Shown: positions 44,501-56,468, numbered from the stretch's first letter. The stretch is DNA of 64,000 nt from Chloromonas sp. AAM2 (GCA_004335635.1 QAXH01005584.1:1-64000), one strand, 5' to 3'. Notes: generated from the sequence alone by a model not told the origin. Made by a program: numbers and translations.

Positions 44501-47357
44501 ATCAGACTTGGTGCTCACATTGCAACAAGGGGTGAAGACAGGTGAGCCATGACCATCGTCACAGTTCTCAGAATGACAAGATAGGTGTGCGTCTACAGTG
44601 CTGTTGTTAACGCAATCTCTTTCGAAACTTCCCTGTCCTCAGTGGCACCGGGTGAGGGCGAGCGAGAAGAGGCATGTGGACGCAAGAGCATTTGCATGCA
44701 TGAATTTGCATGCATTAACGATGGCCCTGGCGATGCCAGAATGACGCAGGGCCGCACTTGAGTAGGACATGCAGACGACACTTTGAACCAGTGGGCCAGG
44801 GCAGGAAGCAGGGTGATCGAGCGACGGCTGTAACACAACATGTCGAACCACAGAGGTTTGCAAATGAGTACAAAGGTCAGCACAGAGAAAGGTGACCCTT
44901 CGCCCACCTTGAACGCCCACGTGACTTGCTTCATGGTGAAGGCTCCACCGTACCTCACACCATCCTGGTAGGCGTCCCTACACGCACCATGTGCAGCCAA
45001 GCCACATCACCTCCACCAAATATCAGATGTTGCCGTTGCAGTCTAAACAGGTCGGACCTGCCCAGCCTGGGTGCTTGTGATTTTTGCCTGGGTGCTGGGT
45101 GCTTGTGATTTTTGCTGGCTGTTCACAATCTGGGTCAACAGGTGTGCAGGCCATGATGCGCCTGTGATGCACAACAACATGGTGGCTACTTTCCATGTGC
45201 CAATTGGCCCTGGGCTGAAGGTCAATATAGCATCAGCAACACAGCAACAGCACAACTGCACACATGTCCGTACCGTACAGCCCACATGCGTACAACCCCA
45301 CTGACCAGAATCCTCCGCTCTCCAGGAACATGGCTGCCAGTCCAATGGGGTTCTTGCACGCCATGGCCAGCTGCACGTGAGCACAGTACGACAGGCCTGC
45401 ACACAACAGGCACGCTGTTGGTCGCCAAACATTCTGACCTTGAATCAACCGTATCACCAGTACAGCAAGCGAGCGCTTGATGTATCATGTTAACGTAATA
45501 CACAAACAGGTCAGGTCCTCTGTCATGGGTACTCAGCCACTCAAAGCATCGCCCACTTGTAGCCAAAGACGTACACAGTAAGTGCATTCCGCTTGGTGTT
45601 CTGGTGCCTGCTGGTCCCGCCATCCTGTGGGCTCACACAGGTGCTCCACCTACCGAACGTGCCCACTTTCCCGTTGCACCAGGGCTGATCCGTGATCCAC
45701 TCAAGCGCATCTTCCCCGTCATCGCCCTCGTTCACGTACTTGGTGAACCGACCCTCGCTCTGATAGCGACCACGACAGTCCTGTGACCAGGCGGCATGGG
45801 ATAGAGGCTGGCACATTCATGTGTTGAACTGTTAATACATTTCATCACGTACAAGGGCTAGAGCACATGCGTATGCAACCCCTGGTAGGCACTTGCAATG
45901 CGGTCCTTGGAAATGGAAATGTACGTGACTGACAGACAGAAATGAATGTGCTTGACTTTCCGAGGGCATCATGCTCATGCCTTGCTTGGGAGGTGATTCA
46001 GGCGCCTGGCAAGCGCCTGGACTGTCTGGGCCTGCAGCACCGTCAGCTGTGAAACCGCATGGGCTGTGCAATCGGCCCTGCCTGGTAATTGCATAGCGTG
46101 TAACCGCTCCATGAATATGTACATCGGCGTGTTCCACCATGTGGCCTCGTTCACTGCGGCTGGCGCTGAGCATTTCACTACGTGGTGTCCAACACACAGG
46201 CCTAACGGTGTTCTGCAAGCGCAACCCTCGCATCTGTCTTGCTCCAGCAAGCCAGGAAGCAAGGGCAGTGTCGTGAGTTGTGATGAACTTTGGCCTCATA
46301 CACTGCAAAGGGTGCATGCCGGAGCCAAGCAGTCCACTGTGTGGCTGGTATACCTGGATGACCACCACGTAGCCTCGCCTGGCAAAGCGATCCGCTGTAT
46401 GTGGGTTGTCAATTGGCTCTGACAGTGTCCCATCAGGCAGCAGGCACCGCTCAGTACGGGCTGACTTGTCCTTGTCGTACCTGCATCAGGCAGCACATTA
46501 ACGGTTTTGATGGCTATTCTGTGGGTACTGCATGGGAACAGCAATGTAATGCTGTAACGTTAATGGAAGCTGCATGGGGAAAAGCGCCCCATGGAGCATG
46601 TGGCATGCTGCACGGGCCGCAAATGCACAGGACATCATTGCCGCTGTCTTTGAAGCTGTAGATTTACAGGAAAAACCAGTGGAGCTTGCTAAGAGTATTG
46701 CATTGCGTTTGAACACTGATGCTGGACTGCATGGCTATGCTGGCAGCGAGGCTCCAGCGTGCAGCAACAGATGCTGTGAGTCCGGGATACACGCACTGGT
46801 CAGGGCCGCAAACAAGTTGAGCACGCAAGTCAGTTTAGAGCAGCATGGTAGTGCGATGAACACTGTGGGTCGGTGTCGTACTGACTGTCCACGGCAGTTG
46901 GCACAAGCCAGTGCGCGCCTTGCTGCAGCCACAGCTGTGCCCAGCCCATTCCTGTGCACCATGCCTGCCACGCCCTTATCGTGTCTGAGAGCATCCTGGC
47001 TAGCATGCTTGATTTGAAGGAAGCGCATTTGGAGCAGCTGTGCACCAGGCCGGGCATGTTTGATGTGTCCCTTGCGTCTGTCGCATCTCATCCCATGTCC
47101 TTCGACGGCCTGCCTGCCTGCTGTCAACAGATGTATGCAACTCACGGTGTACGATGGAAGACAACAGGCAGCGGTTCGGGCACAGGAACGCCTCCCCCAA
47201 AAGAGGGCCTGTAGACTGTTGATGCCAGGCGGACCCCATCCCGCATGGGCATCATGACATCGTGAACTACCACATGGGGATGGCTGTCGTCTTCGTCAGC
47301 AGTAAACTCAAAGTAAGGTGGCATCAGCACTGGATCTATGTCCCAGGGATCAAAGGC
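35508..47357 (-). CDS. CocE/NonD-type alpha/beta hydrolase (peptidase S15 superfamily) with giant insertion
   Basis: Nineteen exons traced: 47357-47146, 46480-46354, 45780-45654, 45396-45306, 44977-44908, 44378-44238, 43879-43826, 43632-43565, 42963-42842, 42126-42042, 41740-40156, 39701-39563, 39259-38920, 38562-38480, 38358-38260, 37875-37697, 37035-36927, 36637-36563 and 36104-35508 (~1430 residues; family usually 550-680). Motifs: MMPMRDGVRLASTVYRP; PYDKD; DCRGRYQSEGRF; GLSY (nucleophile Ser, ~158); SWYDPYVGAMSH (Asp, ~300); GPWTHG (His, ~327); WFDEFLHG. A 528-residue Ser/Pro/Asn-rich insertion (exon 11) comes before VKYFRMGG. Then EWPP; HDPLAPVPTIGG; VSSDAPDADIHVTLVDEYP; and GHRLRLDISASSFPRYDINYG. 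The catalytic triad is complete; the family hydrolyses esters, amides or X-Pro peptides, and the substrate here is unknown. Exons 9 and 10 do not match in phase, so a small exon is missing. Exon 13 (GC donor) is tentative. The true start is uncertain; Met at 47324 is the first in frame. Confidence 0.85.
36700..36780 (+). mobile_element. retroelement 3' end with (AAC)n-like tail in hydrolase intron
   Basis: GTACTGAAGGCCATATAACA followed by imperfect (AAC)n. It matches the 3' ends at 43780 and 55015, including CTGAGCAG upstream. It lies in the intron between exons 17 and 18, antisense to the gene. Confidence 0.6.
43440..43556 (+). mobile_element. LINE 3' end in hydrolase intron 8
   Basis: GTACGCATTGCATACATCGA then CACCAATGTCAAAAGCC and (AAC)6. 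This parallels the end of the LINE copies at 23180-23240 (GCGCATTGCGCGCATCGACA..GATGTAAAAAG). The tail ends about 10 bp from the 5' splice site of exon 8. Confidence 0.65.
43633..43819 (+). mobile_element. retroelement 3' end making up most of hydrolase intron 7
   Basis: CTGAGCAGTCCTCCCTGG, ACTGAAGGCCATGTAACAAC and an (AAC)-rich tail ending at 43819. The next six bases are the GTGGGC donor of exon 7 on the minus strand. The whole intron is only 193 bp, so the element accounts for much of it. The 5' limit is not defined. Confidence 0.55.
44100..44240. repeat. pyrimidine-rich low-complexity tract
   Basis: An almost pure C/T stretch (CCCCTCTCCCCCTCCTCCCC and similar) in the intron between hydrolase exons 6 and 7. 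It ends close to the exon 6 donor. Confidence 0.7.
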
Positions 47358-48652
47358 CTGGTGTCTGTGCCTGTTGAAAGCAAACGTCACAGAATGGATT
47401 AGGCACACACACACGTGTCCAGTCTGTGCAGTGGTGTCTAGTATGCGTACCACGCGCAACCGTACAACTTCGCAAGCATTAAAGGTGCACTGCATCGCCA
47501 GCTGGCTTGCGCTGCCTCAGACCAAATGTTCGGCTGGGTTGATGCTTGAGTATTGATGCCATCGGTGGTGAGATGAAGTGCCCACCTCGAAGTTAAGCGA
47601 TTCCTCTCTGCTCCGAATTGGCTAGCACGCCGAAAACTCTCGCGATAAGCTACGAGGCGAGGGCAGCTGACAAAGCACCCGGGCTGGTGGGTGCGCGTGT
47701 AAGAGAGGTCGGATAACCGCTGCATGTACTCGCAGCTTGCTGAGCTTGTCAAGCTGTAGACAGCATATTGCGTAGTCGAATCAGTCAACAAGGCAACCGT
47801 CACGCTGCAAACTGGCCAGAGTTTGTGTCAAGCCATGTGAGAAGTGTGACTACATTTAAGCGCACACAGCGCTCATCTTGTCAAGTGGACTTCCGCCATT
47901 CGCAACGAGACCCATTGCGTGTTCGTATCCCAAGGCTGTAAGCAGGTGCGACCTGGTCACCTTGGACGTGTCGTAAAGGCGTAACATGGGTATGGCCGTC
48001 GTGTGTAGTCCGTCGTGTGGAGTCGGTCAATAAAAATTAGGGCATGTTGGCCAGCAACACATCCTCGCGGTGTTGTCAGTTCGTGTCGCGGTACCAAATT
48101 AGAAGAATTGCACGTCTCCCAGCACATGTCCCAGAAGTGGTTGTCGCTGGCTACCAACACAAATGTCAAGGCTACAGTTGGACGTCTACCAGTCATCGGT
48201 TGCCATCAGCACACAAAAGCAAAGCCAAATATGTTTATCTGTGTACCGTCTACACATAGCCAGCAGTGTGAGTGCCTGCAGAAATGTGTGGCACAGAGGG
48301 GAAACCCCACTTTTGCATGTTCAATTCATAACTGTTGATGGTGTCCAATACGCAGTTGAAGTGCATGTCGACCTGACTGCCCACAACTCAGCGCCTGACA
48401 CAGTCTGCCACCTGCCCGAGTGCCTGCCAACATTGTAGTCAGCATTCCACTCAGCCACGCCCATCCCATTTCAGGATGCATGTATCACAACGTGTGCTGG
48501 CTGAATTTTTATCAATGGTTCAATGATTGTGTGTGAGCGCCAGCCCGTGTAAAGCCATCCGACGTCGTGTTGACAAGCCAGTCGCCAAGATATGATACAC
48601 GTTGGCCTAAAGCTCATTCAATGAGGAACTCGCAATTGGCGAAGGGTTGCTG
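47358..48652. other. interval between hydrolase and acetate kinase genes
   Basis: It holds the 3' flank of acetate kinase and the promoter or 5' exons of the hydrolase, both on the minus strand. A minus ORF at 47803-47438 is open but does not join the hydrolase by a clear splice. No other gene seen. Confidence 0.35.
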
Positions 48653-51600
48653 TCATGCTTTTGTTTCAGCAATGAGACTTGCTGTTTGCTGAGCAATGCC
48701 CAGCTCCTCGTCCGTAGGAATGACCAGAACGCGTATCTGCACGCAAACCACCGGCCAGCACGGTAGTTAAATACTGTAGTTAAATAGGTCACATGGTGGA
48801 AGGGCTACCTGACTAGCCAGTCCTAGCTTCCATTACCAAGGGATAGGAATTCTCCACAAGTGCCTTACAAGGAGGGAGTGCACACCATGCAGCACGCCCA
48901 ACGCAAACATCAACTATTTGCGCAAACTACAAAAGACTTCTCCTAGTAAAGGGGAACCTGGCCGTGTCAGCAAGGGGTGGTCAGGCAAGGGTTGTCAGGG
49001 GAATGACAGGTAGGGGAATGACATCTATGCAGACCCCGTCAGGAAGCCACTCAAATGGCCTTGAAATGCATAAGTCAGGTCAAGCTCAACCAGATGTTGC
49101 TGAACCTCTTTACATGGCAGGGAAGAATCAGGACACATGCCTTACGGACATTGGTTGATGGATAGCCAGGCGTAGGGGGGATGTCAATGGCAACAGCAGC
49201 CACTTGGCTGGTAGACATTGGCTAGTAGACTGTGACAGTCACAGCGAGCAAGCCACTTTTGCCTTGCCTTGCCATGCACTCACCTTTGAATGAGGCCCTG
49301 AGATGTCCGCTTGGGTTCCTACGGTGGCTTCGTTAGCGTTAGGGTCCACTGTTATGCCCAGCCCCTGCAAGGTTGAAATACGAACAGCGGCTAGAAAGAT
49401 GCACATGGGCAGCACCATAAGCATCACCACACAGGTGGACAACTCACTGCAATCACAGGTGCAACTTGAAGCCTTGAGGTTCAAGCTTTGGGATCTGGCA
49501 ACCAACACAACTTCTTCCTCGATGCGTTTGCAGCGTTCAAAGGTGCATCGTAACAAAGACTACCAGTCCAGCTGGTCAACCTTCTTGGCCAGTTGCCAGC
49601 AGTTCGGCGACTGAGCTCAATTCACCTGCAGGCCTTCGCATATCAAGCTGCGTACAAGTGCACTGTTTTCCCCGATCCCTGCACTGAATATCAGTGCGTG
49701 TGCCTGGCCGTCCAGAGCTGCCCAGTAGGCGCCAATGTACTTGCGTACTCTGCAGTATGGCACCACATGCACAAACGTTTGTAGCACAAGTCAGACACTA
49801 CAAGGCTAGGCGCTAAGAATCATTAGTCGTGAAAGCTAGGCCATGTCAGAAACAGAACATGTCGACAGTACATCCCAGTAGCATGAACCTTCAGGACAGC
49901 AGAAAACAGCACATGCGTGTGCAGGTCCATCGCAACGCACACTGAAGAAGGCATCGACTGGTGGCCATCACGCAGTGATGTTTACGCTTACCGGTAGACG
50001 AGCATATCCAGGGCCAGAGCAGCCTTGGCATCACCTGCAGCCTTCTGTGCTAGCACGCCCCGCACGTCACCGGCCCCACACAGCCCCTGAAGGCCTGAGC
50101 AGGAAACAGCACGCATGTTCATCGGACACTTTATGTCGGCGGTTAGAGCACCGTTCGTCTGCTGGTGCTGCTGCCGTACACACAGCCACCCATTCCATGT
50201 GTCAAACATTGTACGGGCACAGAAGAGAATATGATTTCAATGTGCATCAAACCAAGTCAGTGGATACGGCAATTGATGCAACATGATCAGATGTACGAGG
50301 AGAAGCATGTCTGAGTGAAAATGGCTGATCACACGGTACTAGAGGATTCAAGAAAAAAAAAGAAAAAAAAAGAAAAAAACAGCATGTCCCAGGCAATAGC
50401 TCCCATCAGTCAATACAACAGGACACACGAACAGTCACCACATGAACCCGTCAAATTGTCCCAGAACTGGCAAACATCTTTTTTTTTGCTCACATATAGC
50501 CAAGTCTGCAATTGATTCAACATACATAGGTGATGAAAAGAAGAATGTTTGCCAGTTCTGGGACAATTTCCAAGAATGGCACTGGAGCCAGTGTGGCAAC
50601 AGGGGAAAAGGGAGAATTCCATTGTTCACACATTGATACAATTCTATATGAATTATCGCTGGAAATCATGTCAATCATTGAATGGTTACCAGAAGTGGCC
50701 AATTTAGGAAATGTGCGAGAAATCACATCTGAAAAGCGGCATAAATCCAAGACCCACCGAGTCACTCGCTATTTAGCAGGTTTTGCATTGGTCACAGTAG
50801 CATTCTTGGAAATTGGCCCAGAAATGGCAATCTGTTTTTTTGGTGAGATGAAAGCCATCCCACGCGGAACCAACTAGACCTGGTTGCAACTGACTCCATT
50901 CGTCTGCTGGTACTGCTGCCATGTATATCACATGCAATCACTGCATTCTGCTGCAACATGAGCAGATGAGAGTGGAAGTGGCTGAACTCGGCTGGAGTTG
51001 ACTCCTGGCTCACCTGACTTTTTGTTCATGATGTTGTCCACCTGTGCTGGGCTGAGGTCTAGGCTGGACTGCATGTGCAGCACCACAGCCGGGTCTAGGT
51101 CGCCACACCGGCTGGCCATCAGCAGCCTGCATGATGGGTACGGAAGGATGGAGAGGGTCTCAGAGAATGACAGAGCTTAGAAGGCAGCAGTGTTTGCTTC
51201 AGATCTGCACGGCAAGGCCTTGCTTGTCCGCCATCAACTTCACGGTGACCCCACTTTGCGTGTCTGACTGCATGTCTGAACACCATCTGTTTGCACGATT
51301 GCAAAGTCCAGGGTGAGGTTGGTGACGCCTCATCTGCCATTAGCAGCACATTGTATCAGATGAAGCAGGGATGCAAAATCTGGGCTTGTGTGAACGGGAG
51401 AGGAAAGGCAAGGATTCGTGGTACAACACAGCCAAAACAACAACACGTTGTTCTGGAGCACAGCATTCCGTCCGTAACATCATGAGACGTTGAGCCACAG
51501 TCAGGCCTGCCGTTTCCAACCTGCTAAGATCGCCAAGAAGGCCTTTGATATGAAGGATAACACCGCACACTGGTAGCTCATACTGCTAGCAGTAGTTTCA

Positions 51601-53778
51601 GCACTCACTGGCCGCTGAAGTCTCCCCTGGCAGCCTCGGCCGTGCCCAGTGTGACCAGTCGTACCCAAAAGTCAGACGTTTTCGGAAACGTTAACTGTTT
51701 GTCAGACACTTTTTCTCGCTGGCACAACCTGCTACTAGTTCACGTTGTGGTATTCACTACCTACCTTGGGGTTATGCTCATACACTTGGTAAAATCCATT
51801 CACCTTTCACAATGCTGTTTGGGCAAGAACATCATGATGCATCTCCAAATTGCAGATGTTCCAGTGGCTCTGTTCTCGGTTTGTACAAAAATCAGACCAT
51901 GAAGGCACCCTTGTTGCGCCATCAACCATCCACCGCCAGCCACCTGCCACGTGAACTTATCACAGTGACATGTTTTGCTCACCCTTCCAGTGGTGTCATG
52001 CCCATGGTAGTGTCCACGCTCTTGCCACCCCGGATGGCCGCGATGCTGCTGCCAGCACCTGCATGTCGTCATGTAGCAATGAGTGACTGCATCCCAGCAG
52101 AGTGTTAACGGCTACCAAAGATGGAGTAGGCCAGGGTGCATGCCAGAGGTTTCGCAACAACATGAGGTAGCATTCATTTGCGTGACTGATGCTTTGATAC
52201 AATGCATGATTATGATCGGATGCTGTCCATCGTGCTCGTTGTCCCACCACCAATACCGGGTGTGTTGTGAGCCTTGTGCGGTGTAATGGTGGAATGCAAG
52301 GCCAGCCCTGCCACGGTGTGCTTGAGCTTCCTGCAAAGTCATGATGAGATGAGGCTAGCCCATGCGCATGTCTGTGGGTGAGTCAGGCTTACCTAGATGG
52401 CAGGAGATAGCATTGAGCTTGCTTGTCGGGATGTCAAGCATGTTGGCCGCCTGCTGTGTCAGGAAGTTGTGGCTGGTGCCGTGAAATCCGTACCTACACA
52501 TTTTAAGGACCAGAAATCAAGGACCAGAAATGACAGTGATTACCAGCACAGCATTACCAAAACAACAATTTATGCGAGAAAAATGTAGGAGATCTGTATG
52601 AGACTCAACAAGTAGATGTATGAGCCTCAACAAGTTGTAGCTGGTACTTTGCACAAACATGTCACACAGCTGGTGATGTACAATGGCCAGTTGATCAAGT
52701 GCCTCATATACAACTCAGTGCTTTGGCTTGACTCCTGTGTGTTTGCAGCATGCCACGAAATCGAACATGTTGGAATCGGATCGCACACCCCAATGCGCCG
52801 AAATGATCAGGGTGCAAGTACCTTCTGATGGCATGCTTTTCATAGAACTCATATGGCAGCCCGTACATATAGGCCTTAGAAGGCATGGTCTGATGGAAGG
52901 CAGTGTCAAACACAGCCACCTGCAGTTATGGCCAAGGCAGGCACGGCAGCCATTTTGATTATGTCATCAGAGACATGCTTTGCGCATCTGCAGCTTGCGC
53001 ATGCACCTACGATGCCCACGCAAATACATGTGAACAAGCCCGCACCAAACACGTGGGCGGTGACAGGTCAGCAGTGTGACCTCGCATGCAGTGCTTTAGA
53101 TGCTACAGATTCAACATGCACTTGCCTGTGGGGTTGCACGTCCGAACACAGTAGTGGCAGCAGCGATGCCTTGCAAGCCTGGCGGGTTGTGCAAGGGTGC
53201 GAGCACTGCGGCTTTCTTGATGGTTTTGAGAACATTGTCGGTGATCAATGCAGGTTGGCTGATGTCCAGGCCATGGACAATTCTGTGTCCCACAGCAGAC
53301 ACTTCGTCCTTGACACGCTGAGACACTGTCTGCGTTAGGAAATCTAGGACGTGGGACATGGCGCTGACATGGTCTCCAGCCGGCACGTGTACTTCATTTT
53401 TCCCGGCATTCGCTGATTTCGTAATCAGCATTGAGTTGGTGGAGTCACCTGAGGGAATGAATGGGTGCACAAGAGTGGCCCTACAGGACGCCGGAACGGT
53501 GATACAGCATCTCAACGAGTCAATTCATGCGAGCACGCACCTATCCGCTCCACCACACCGCCAGCACCTGCCACCAGGGCCCCGCCAGCGCTTTGATCAA
53601 AGAGTTTGAACTTCAGCGAGGACGACCCAGCATTTAGGACAAGTAACCGCGTTGCGCGCATCATCCCACTGAAGCCTTTAATGACCGAAGGCTTACCACC
53701 AGCAATGGATCGCGCATGGATTGTGCTCTGCAGTCGCAGAATCCCCACGTACGGGCTGGCGTTAGTTACGACATCCAT
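48653..53778 (-). CDS. ackA: acetate kinase
   Basis: Ten exons with closed phases: 53778-53541, 53448-53126, 52919-52822, 52493-52393, 52058-51983, 51126-51014, 50094-49992, 49749-49626, 49364-49284 and 48736-48653, 446 residues (bacterial AckA ~400). Interconverts acetate + ATP and acetyl phosphate + ADP. Motifs: [107 protein letters not shown]; and [14 protein letters not shown]. The catalytic Arg, Asp, His and Glu are present. Differences: the usual HLGNG is HLGAG, FTGGIGEN is FSAGIGEN and MGTRSGD is MASRCGD. About 40 residues precede the conserved core and may target mitochondria or plastid. The exon 2 donor is GC (CAG|GCAAGT). Introns carry R1, R3, M1 and a MITE. Partner phosphate acetyltransferase is not in the window. 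Confidence 0.94.
48867..48985 (+). repeat. dispersed repeat R1, long copy
   Basis: ACAAGGAGGGAGTGCACACC through GGCCGTGTCAGCAAGGGG, collinear with 3851-3968. It lies in the last intron of acetate kinase. Confidence 0.75.
50453..50475 (-). repeat. dispersed repeat M1, copy 6 (reverse)
   Basis: AAATTGTCCCAGAACTGG then CAAAC and a run of T, in acetate kinase intron 6. It faces copy 7 at 50547, forming an inverted pair. A poly-purine AAAAAAAAAG tract lies just upstream at 50352-50378. Confidence 0.8.
50540..50850. mobile_element. MITE-like element with ~45-bp terminal inverted repeats
   Basis: The left end is AAGAATGTTTGCCAGTTC, then TGGGACAATTTCCAAGAATG. The right end, read on the opposite strand, is AACAGATTGCCATTTCTG, then GGCCAATTTCCAAGAATG. 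The two ~45-bp arms are roughly 80% identical and enclose ~220 bp without coding capacity. This supplies a possible full-length form of the M1 family, whose other copies would be solo ends. It lies in acetate kinase intron 6. Confidence 0.65.
51488..51838 (+). repeat. dispersed repeat R3, copy 1
   Basis: About 350 bp collinear with 56039-56385. Shared blocks include GTTGAGCCACAGTCAG, GTGCCCAGTGTGACC, TTCACTACCTACC and GGGCAAG. It lies in acetate kinase intron 5. Confidence 0.75.
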
Positions 53779-53804
53779 TGCACCTGGTATTACAAAAAAA
53801 AGAT

Positions 53805-53829
53805 GTTTGCCAGTTCTGGGACAGTTTCC
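53805..53829 (+). repeat. dispersed repeat M1, copy 8, next to the acetate kinase start
   Basis: ACAAAAAAAAGATG precedes GTTTGCCAGTTCTGGGAC, AGTTTCC, and the extended match GGACTGCACTGAAACCAG. It begins about 12 bp upstream of the acetate kinase ATG. On the minus strand its T-run precedes AATACCAG, a possible 3' splice site. Confidence 0.75.
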
Positions 53830-55014
53830 AAGGACTGCACTGAAACCAGTGTGCCAACAGGGAACCCCTGGAAGCAGGGTGTATGCCAGAGTACAGGGTC
53901 CAGGGCTAGTCGGGAGGCAGGGAATTATGACATTTTGGTTACAGTTGGTGAGGTAACTTGGCTAACAAAACGATAAATCAACCAAATCAACATAGAAAAG
54001 GACAAGAAATCAACAAATCTCCGGAATTTGTCCATACGCAATGTTTGGAGTGGTTACAAACATCATTGTCAACAAGCCCAACATCTAACTGTAACAGCAC
54101 TCAACAGCTATTACATCTGTTAACAACCAGTGACAGGCTCTATTGCCGAACGGCTGTATATCCAAACGGCCTAGTGGCCTATCAAATGCAAGGGGAACTG
54201 CAGCCCTGTTAACCACCAAGATTGTGTCCACAGGTCACTCTCGCCGCTGAATGGACGCTTTTTGATCAGTTAGCGCATCGGGCATCTGCGTCTGTTCCAA
54301 GCAAAACTGAGTATGCGGCGGAGAAGCTTGAGAAATGGCATCCGATGTCTGTAAATTTGGGCCAAGCACACCTGCAGAGTACGTGATTGTGGCCCATGCA
54401 AGCAAGCAACCCTTTCAACCGAGCAACCAATGTGAGCCCAATACCTTCAGGATCTCAGGAATCCAATCGCCTGACGGAATGGTGCAGTGGGCGAAGATCA
54501 AAATCGCTTCAAAAATGACGGAGCGTGGCTCGTCAATTCCGGAAGCTCAAGCGGCGTACACCAACGGAGGATCAAACAACCGAGGATGCAGCTCGACGGC
54601 ACTCGGTAATTGGCATCTTTTGCGCTCTCAATTGCCGGAAACGGCGCAAGGATGACCGAGAAAGGTCGGTAGGACTAACTGATCATGTCACACATCTTGA
54701 GTGACCATTCAGTGGTGGGAGTGACCACATAGTAATCATGGCCATGTCCAAGTCGTTGCCCAACTTTGAGTAGATTGATTGTGGCAAACGCATCAAGCCT
54801 CCACAAGCCTGATAGTGGCAACTCGGTTGGCTACCAGGACACTACCAGAGCTCTGAGATTCTCAACGCTTGCGCAATGGCAGCAGCATGTACAGATGCTT
54901 GGTGTGAGGACTCCACGCTTGCGCCATAATAGGGTGTGCATAGAGGCTGCTGCCGCATTATTACTTGCTCTGGGCGGGACGAGCACGGAAGCGAGACGAG
55001 CTGACACCTCCACG

Positions 55015-55137
55015 GACTGAAGGCCATGTAAACAACAACACCACCACCACCACCAACNNNNNNNNNNNNNNNNNNNNNNNNNNNNNNNNNNNNNNNNNNN
55101 NNNNCCACCACCACCACCACCACCACCACCATCAGGA
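55015..55137 (+). repeat. retroelement 3' tail plus (ACC)n microsatellite with 47-N gap
   Basis: GGACTGAAGGCCATGTAAAC is followed by AACAAC, (ACC)n, a gap at 55058-55104 and further (ACC)n. The leading segment matches the 3' ends at 36730 and 43780. The gap is probably an unresolved microsatellite. Confidence 0.65.
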
Positions 55138-56038
55138 AGCCGCACCCACAAGTGTAAACTTGAGCAAACAGCGGTCCCAACGAGTGCTGGAAGGCCGTGT
55201 GTCTGGAAATGAAAGACACAAGAGACGTGCTGAAGACCGTGCGATGATAATTTTGCGATGTATTGCGCGCAGTGCGTCACCTGGTTGGCTTGAGAGGCCC
55301 AGAAATACAATTGGAATTCGGAAAGGGCCTCAGGCTGTTCGTAAAAAGTTGTGGCATTTGTTTGAGAATGGAATGGCGAGAATATTGCTTGTGTGCTGAG
55401 AATGGCGTTCTACGTATACAATTGTATTGCTTGGGTATTCATGGCTGATCACCTCGTTCAGGAGTGTTGATGGTTGGCCATCGCGCTTGGAAGTCTTGCT
55501 GGGTTAAGTACAGTGGCTCAGCACAACTCTCTGGCAACACTCTCTGGCAACTGTGTGGATTGGCCATCTTTTAATCGGAGCCCTGTGCGCGGACATGCAT
55601 GCCATGGGTATCCAGGCCATGGGTAAACTGATGGACTGCAGCTGAGGCTTCACAGGCGACTGGTCCAGTCTGTATGGTTGTGTCAAATGCCACCATCGCT
55701 CGCGGAGCTTTACTCACAGCTCACGTGTATACGTACGTAGCTTGGAAGGATTTGATACTTGATAATTTGTCTTCCAAAGGCCTACACACACGCTTGGTGA
55801 GCTCTGCCAACATCACAGCCTCTTCTCGCGAGCCTGAAACAGTTCGCACAGAAGTCCGAAGTGAAGTACGCAAAATCCAGGGTCTCTGCAGATATAATAT
55901 ATATATCAGATCAGATACAGACGCGTCGTCGGATTGCAAATGTCTTGTGTGAAAAGGGACAGTATGATACGAATTGGATACGCAACAAACGCTCAAATCA
56001 ACACACACTTCAGGACCGTAGGATTCGGCCCGTAGGAG

Positions 56039-56385
56039 GCGTTGAGTCACAGTCAGCTGGAAGGTGACCTGCCGTTTCGGACCTGCCAAGATGGCAAGAA
56101 GGCTTCCAATTTGACGGGCAACACTCCACAACAGCATCTTAGGTTGCCAGCAGCAGTTTCAACGCTCGCTGGCCCCTGCAGTATCCCCTGGCGGCCTCTG
56201 CCGTGCCCAGTGTGACCGGTCTGTCAGCCGTTTTTAAAAACTTCAACTGTTGTCAGACGCATTTTCCGCTGGTACAACCGGCTGCCAGTGCACATATCCG
56301 TGTTCACTACCTACCCGTTGGTTATGCCGATACACCTGCCCGCCAAAACCTCTCTACAGTGGCTTCCTGGGCAAGTGCGAAGAAT
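56039..56385 (+). repeat. dispersed repeat R3, copy 2
   Basis: Collinear with 51488-51838. It ends about 85 bp before the glutamate 5-kinase ATG, so it forms the gene's immediate upstream region. Confidence 0.75.
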
Positions 56386-56468
56386 TACAGGCGAAGAGCA
56401 TCAACGCAGAAGCTGGCCTTCTGCATCAAATTGCCCGGAATCCATCTACATCAGTGTTTCGGCCCAAC

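Larger units (their letters stand above)
53779..56468. other. divergent intergenic region (acetate kinase / glutamate 5-kinase)
   Basis: Both genes point away from this 2.7-kb interval. It holds M1 copy 8, a gapped simple-repeat array (55020-55137) and R3 copy 2. An ORF at 54335-54655 (106 codons) shows no family motif. Confidence 0.4.

Noticed and set aside
54831..55310. 159-residue minus-strand ORF with poly-Gly/Trp
   Set aside because: Created by the (ACC)n microsatellite and the 47-N gap.
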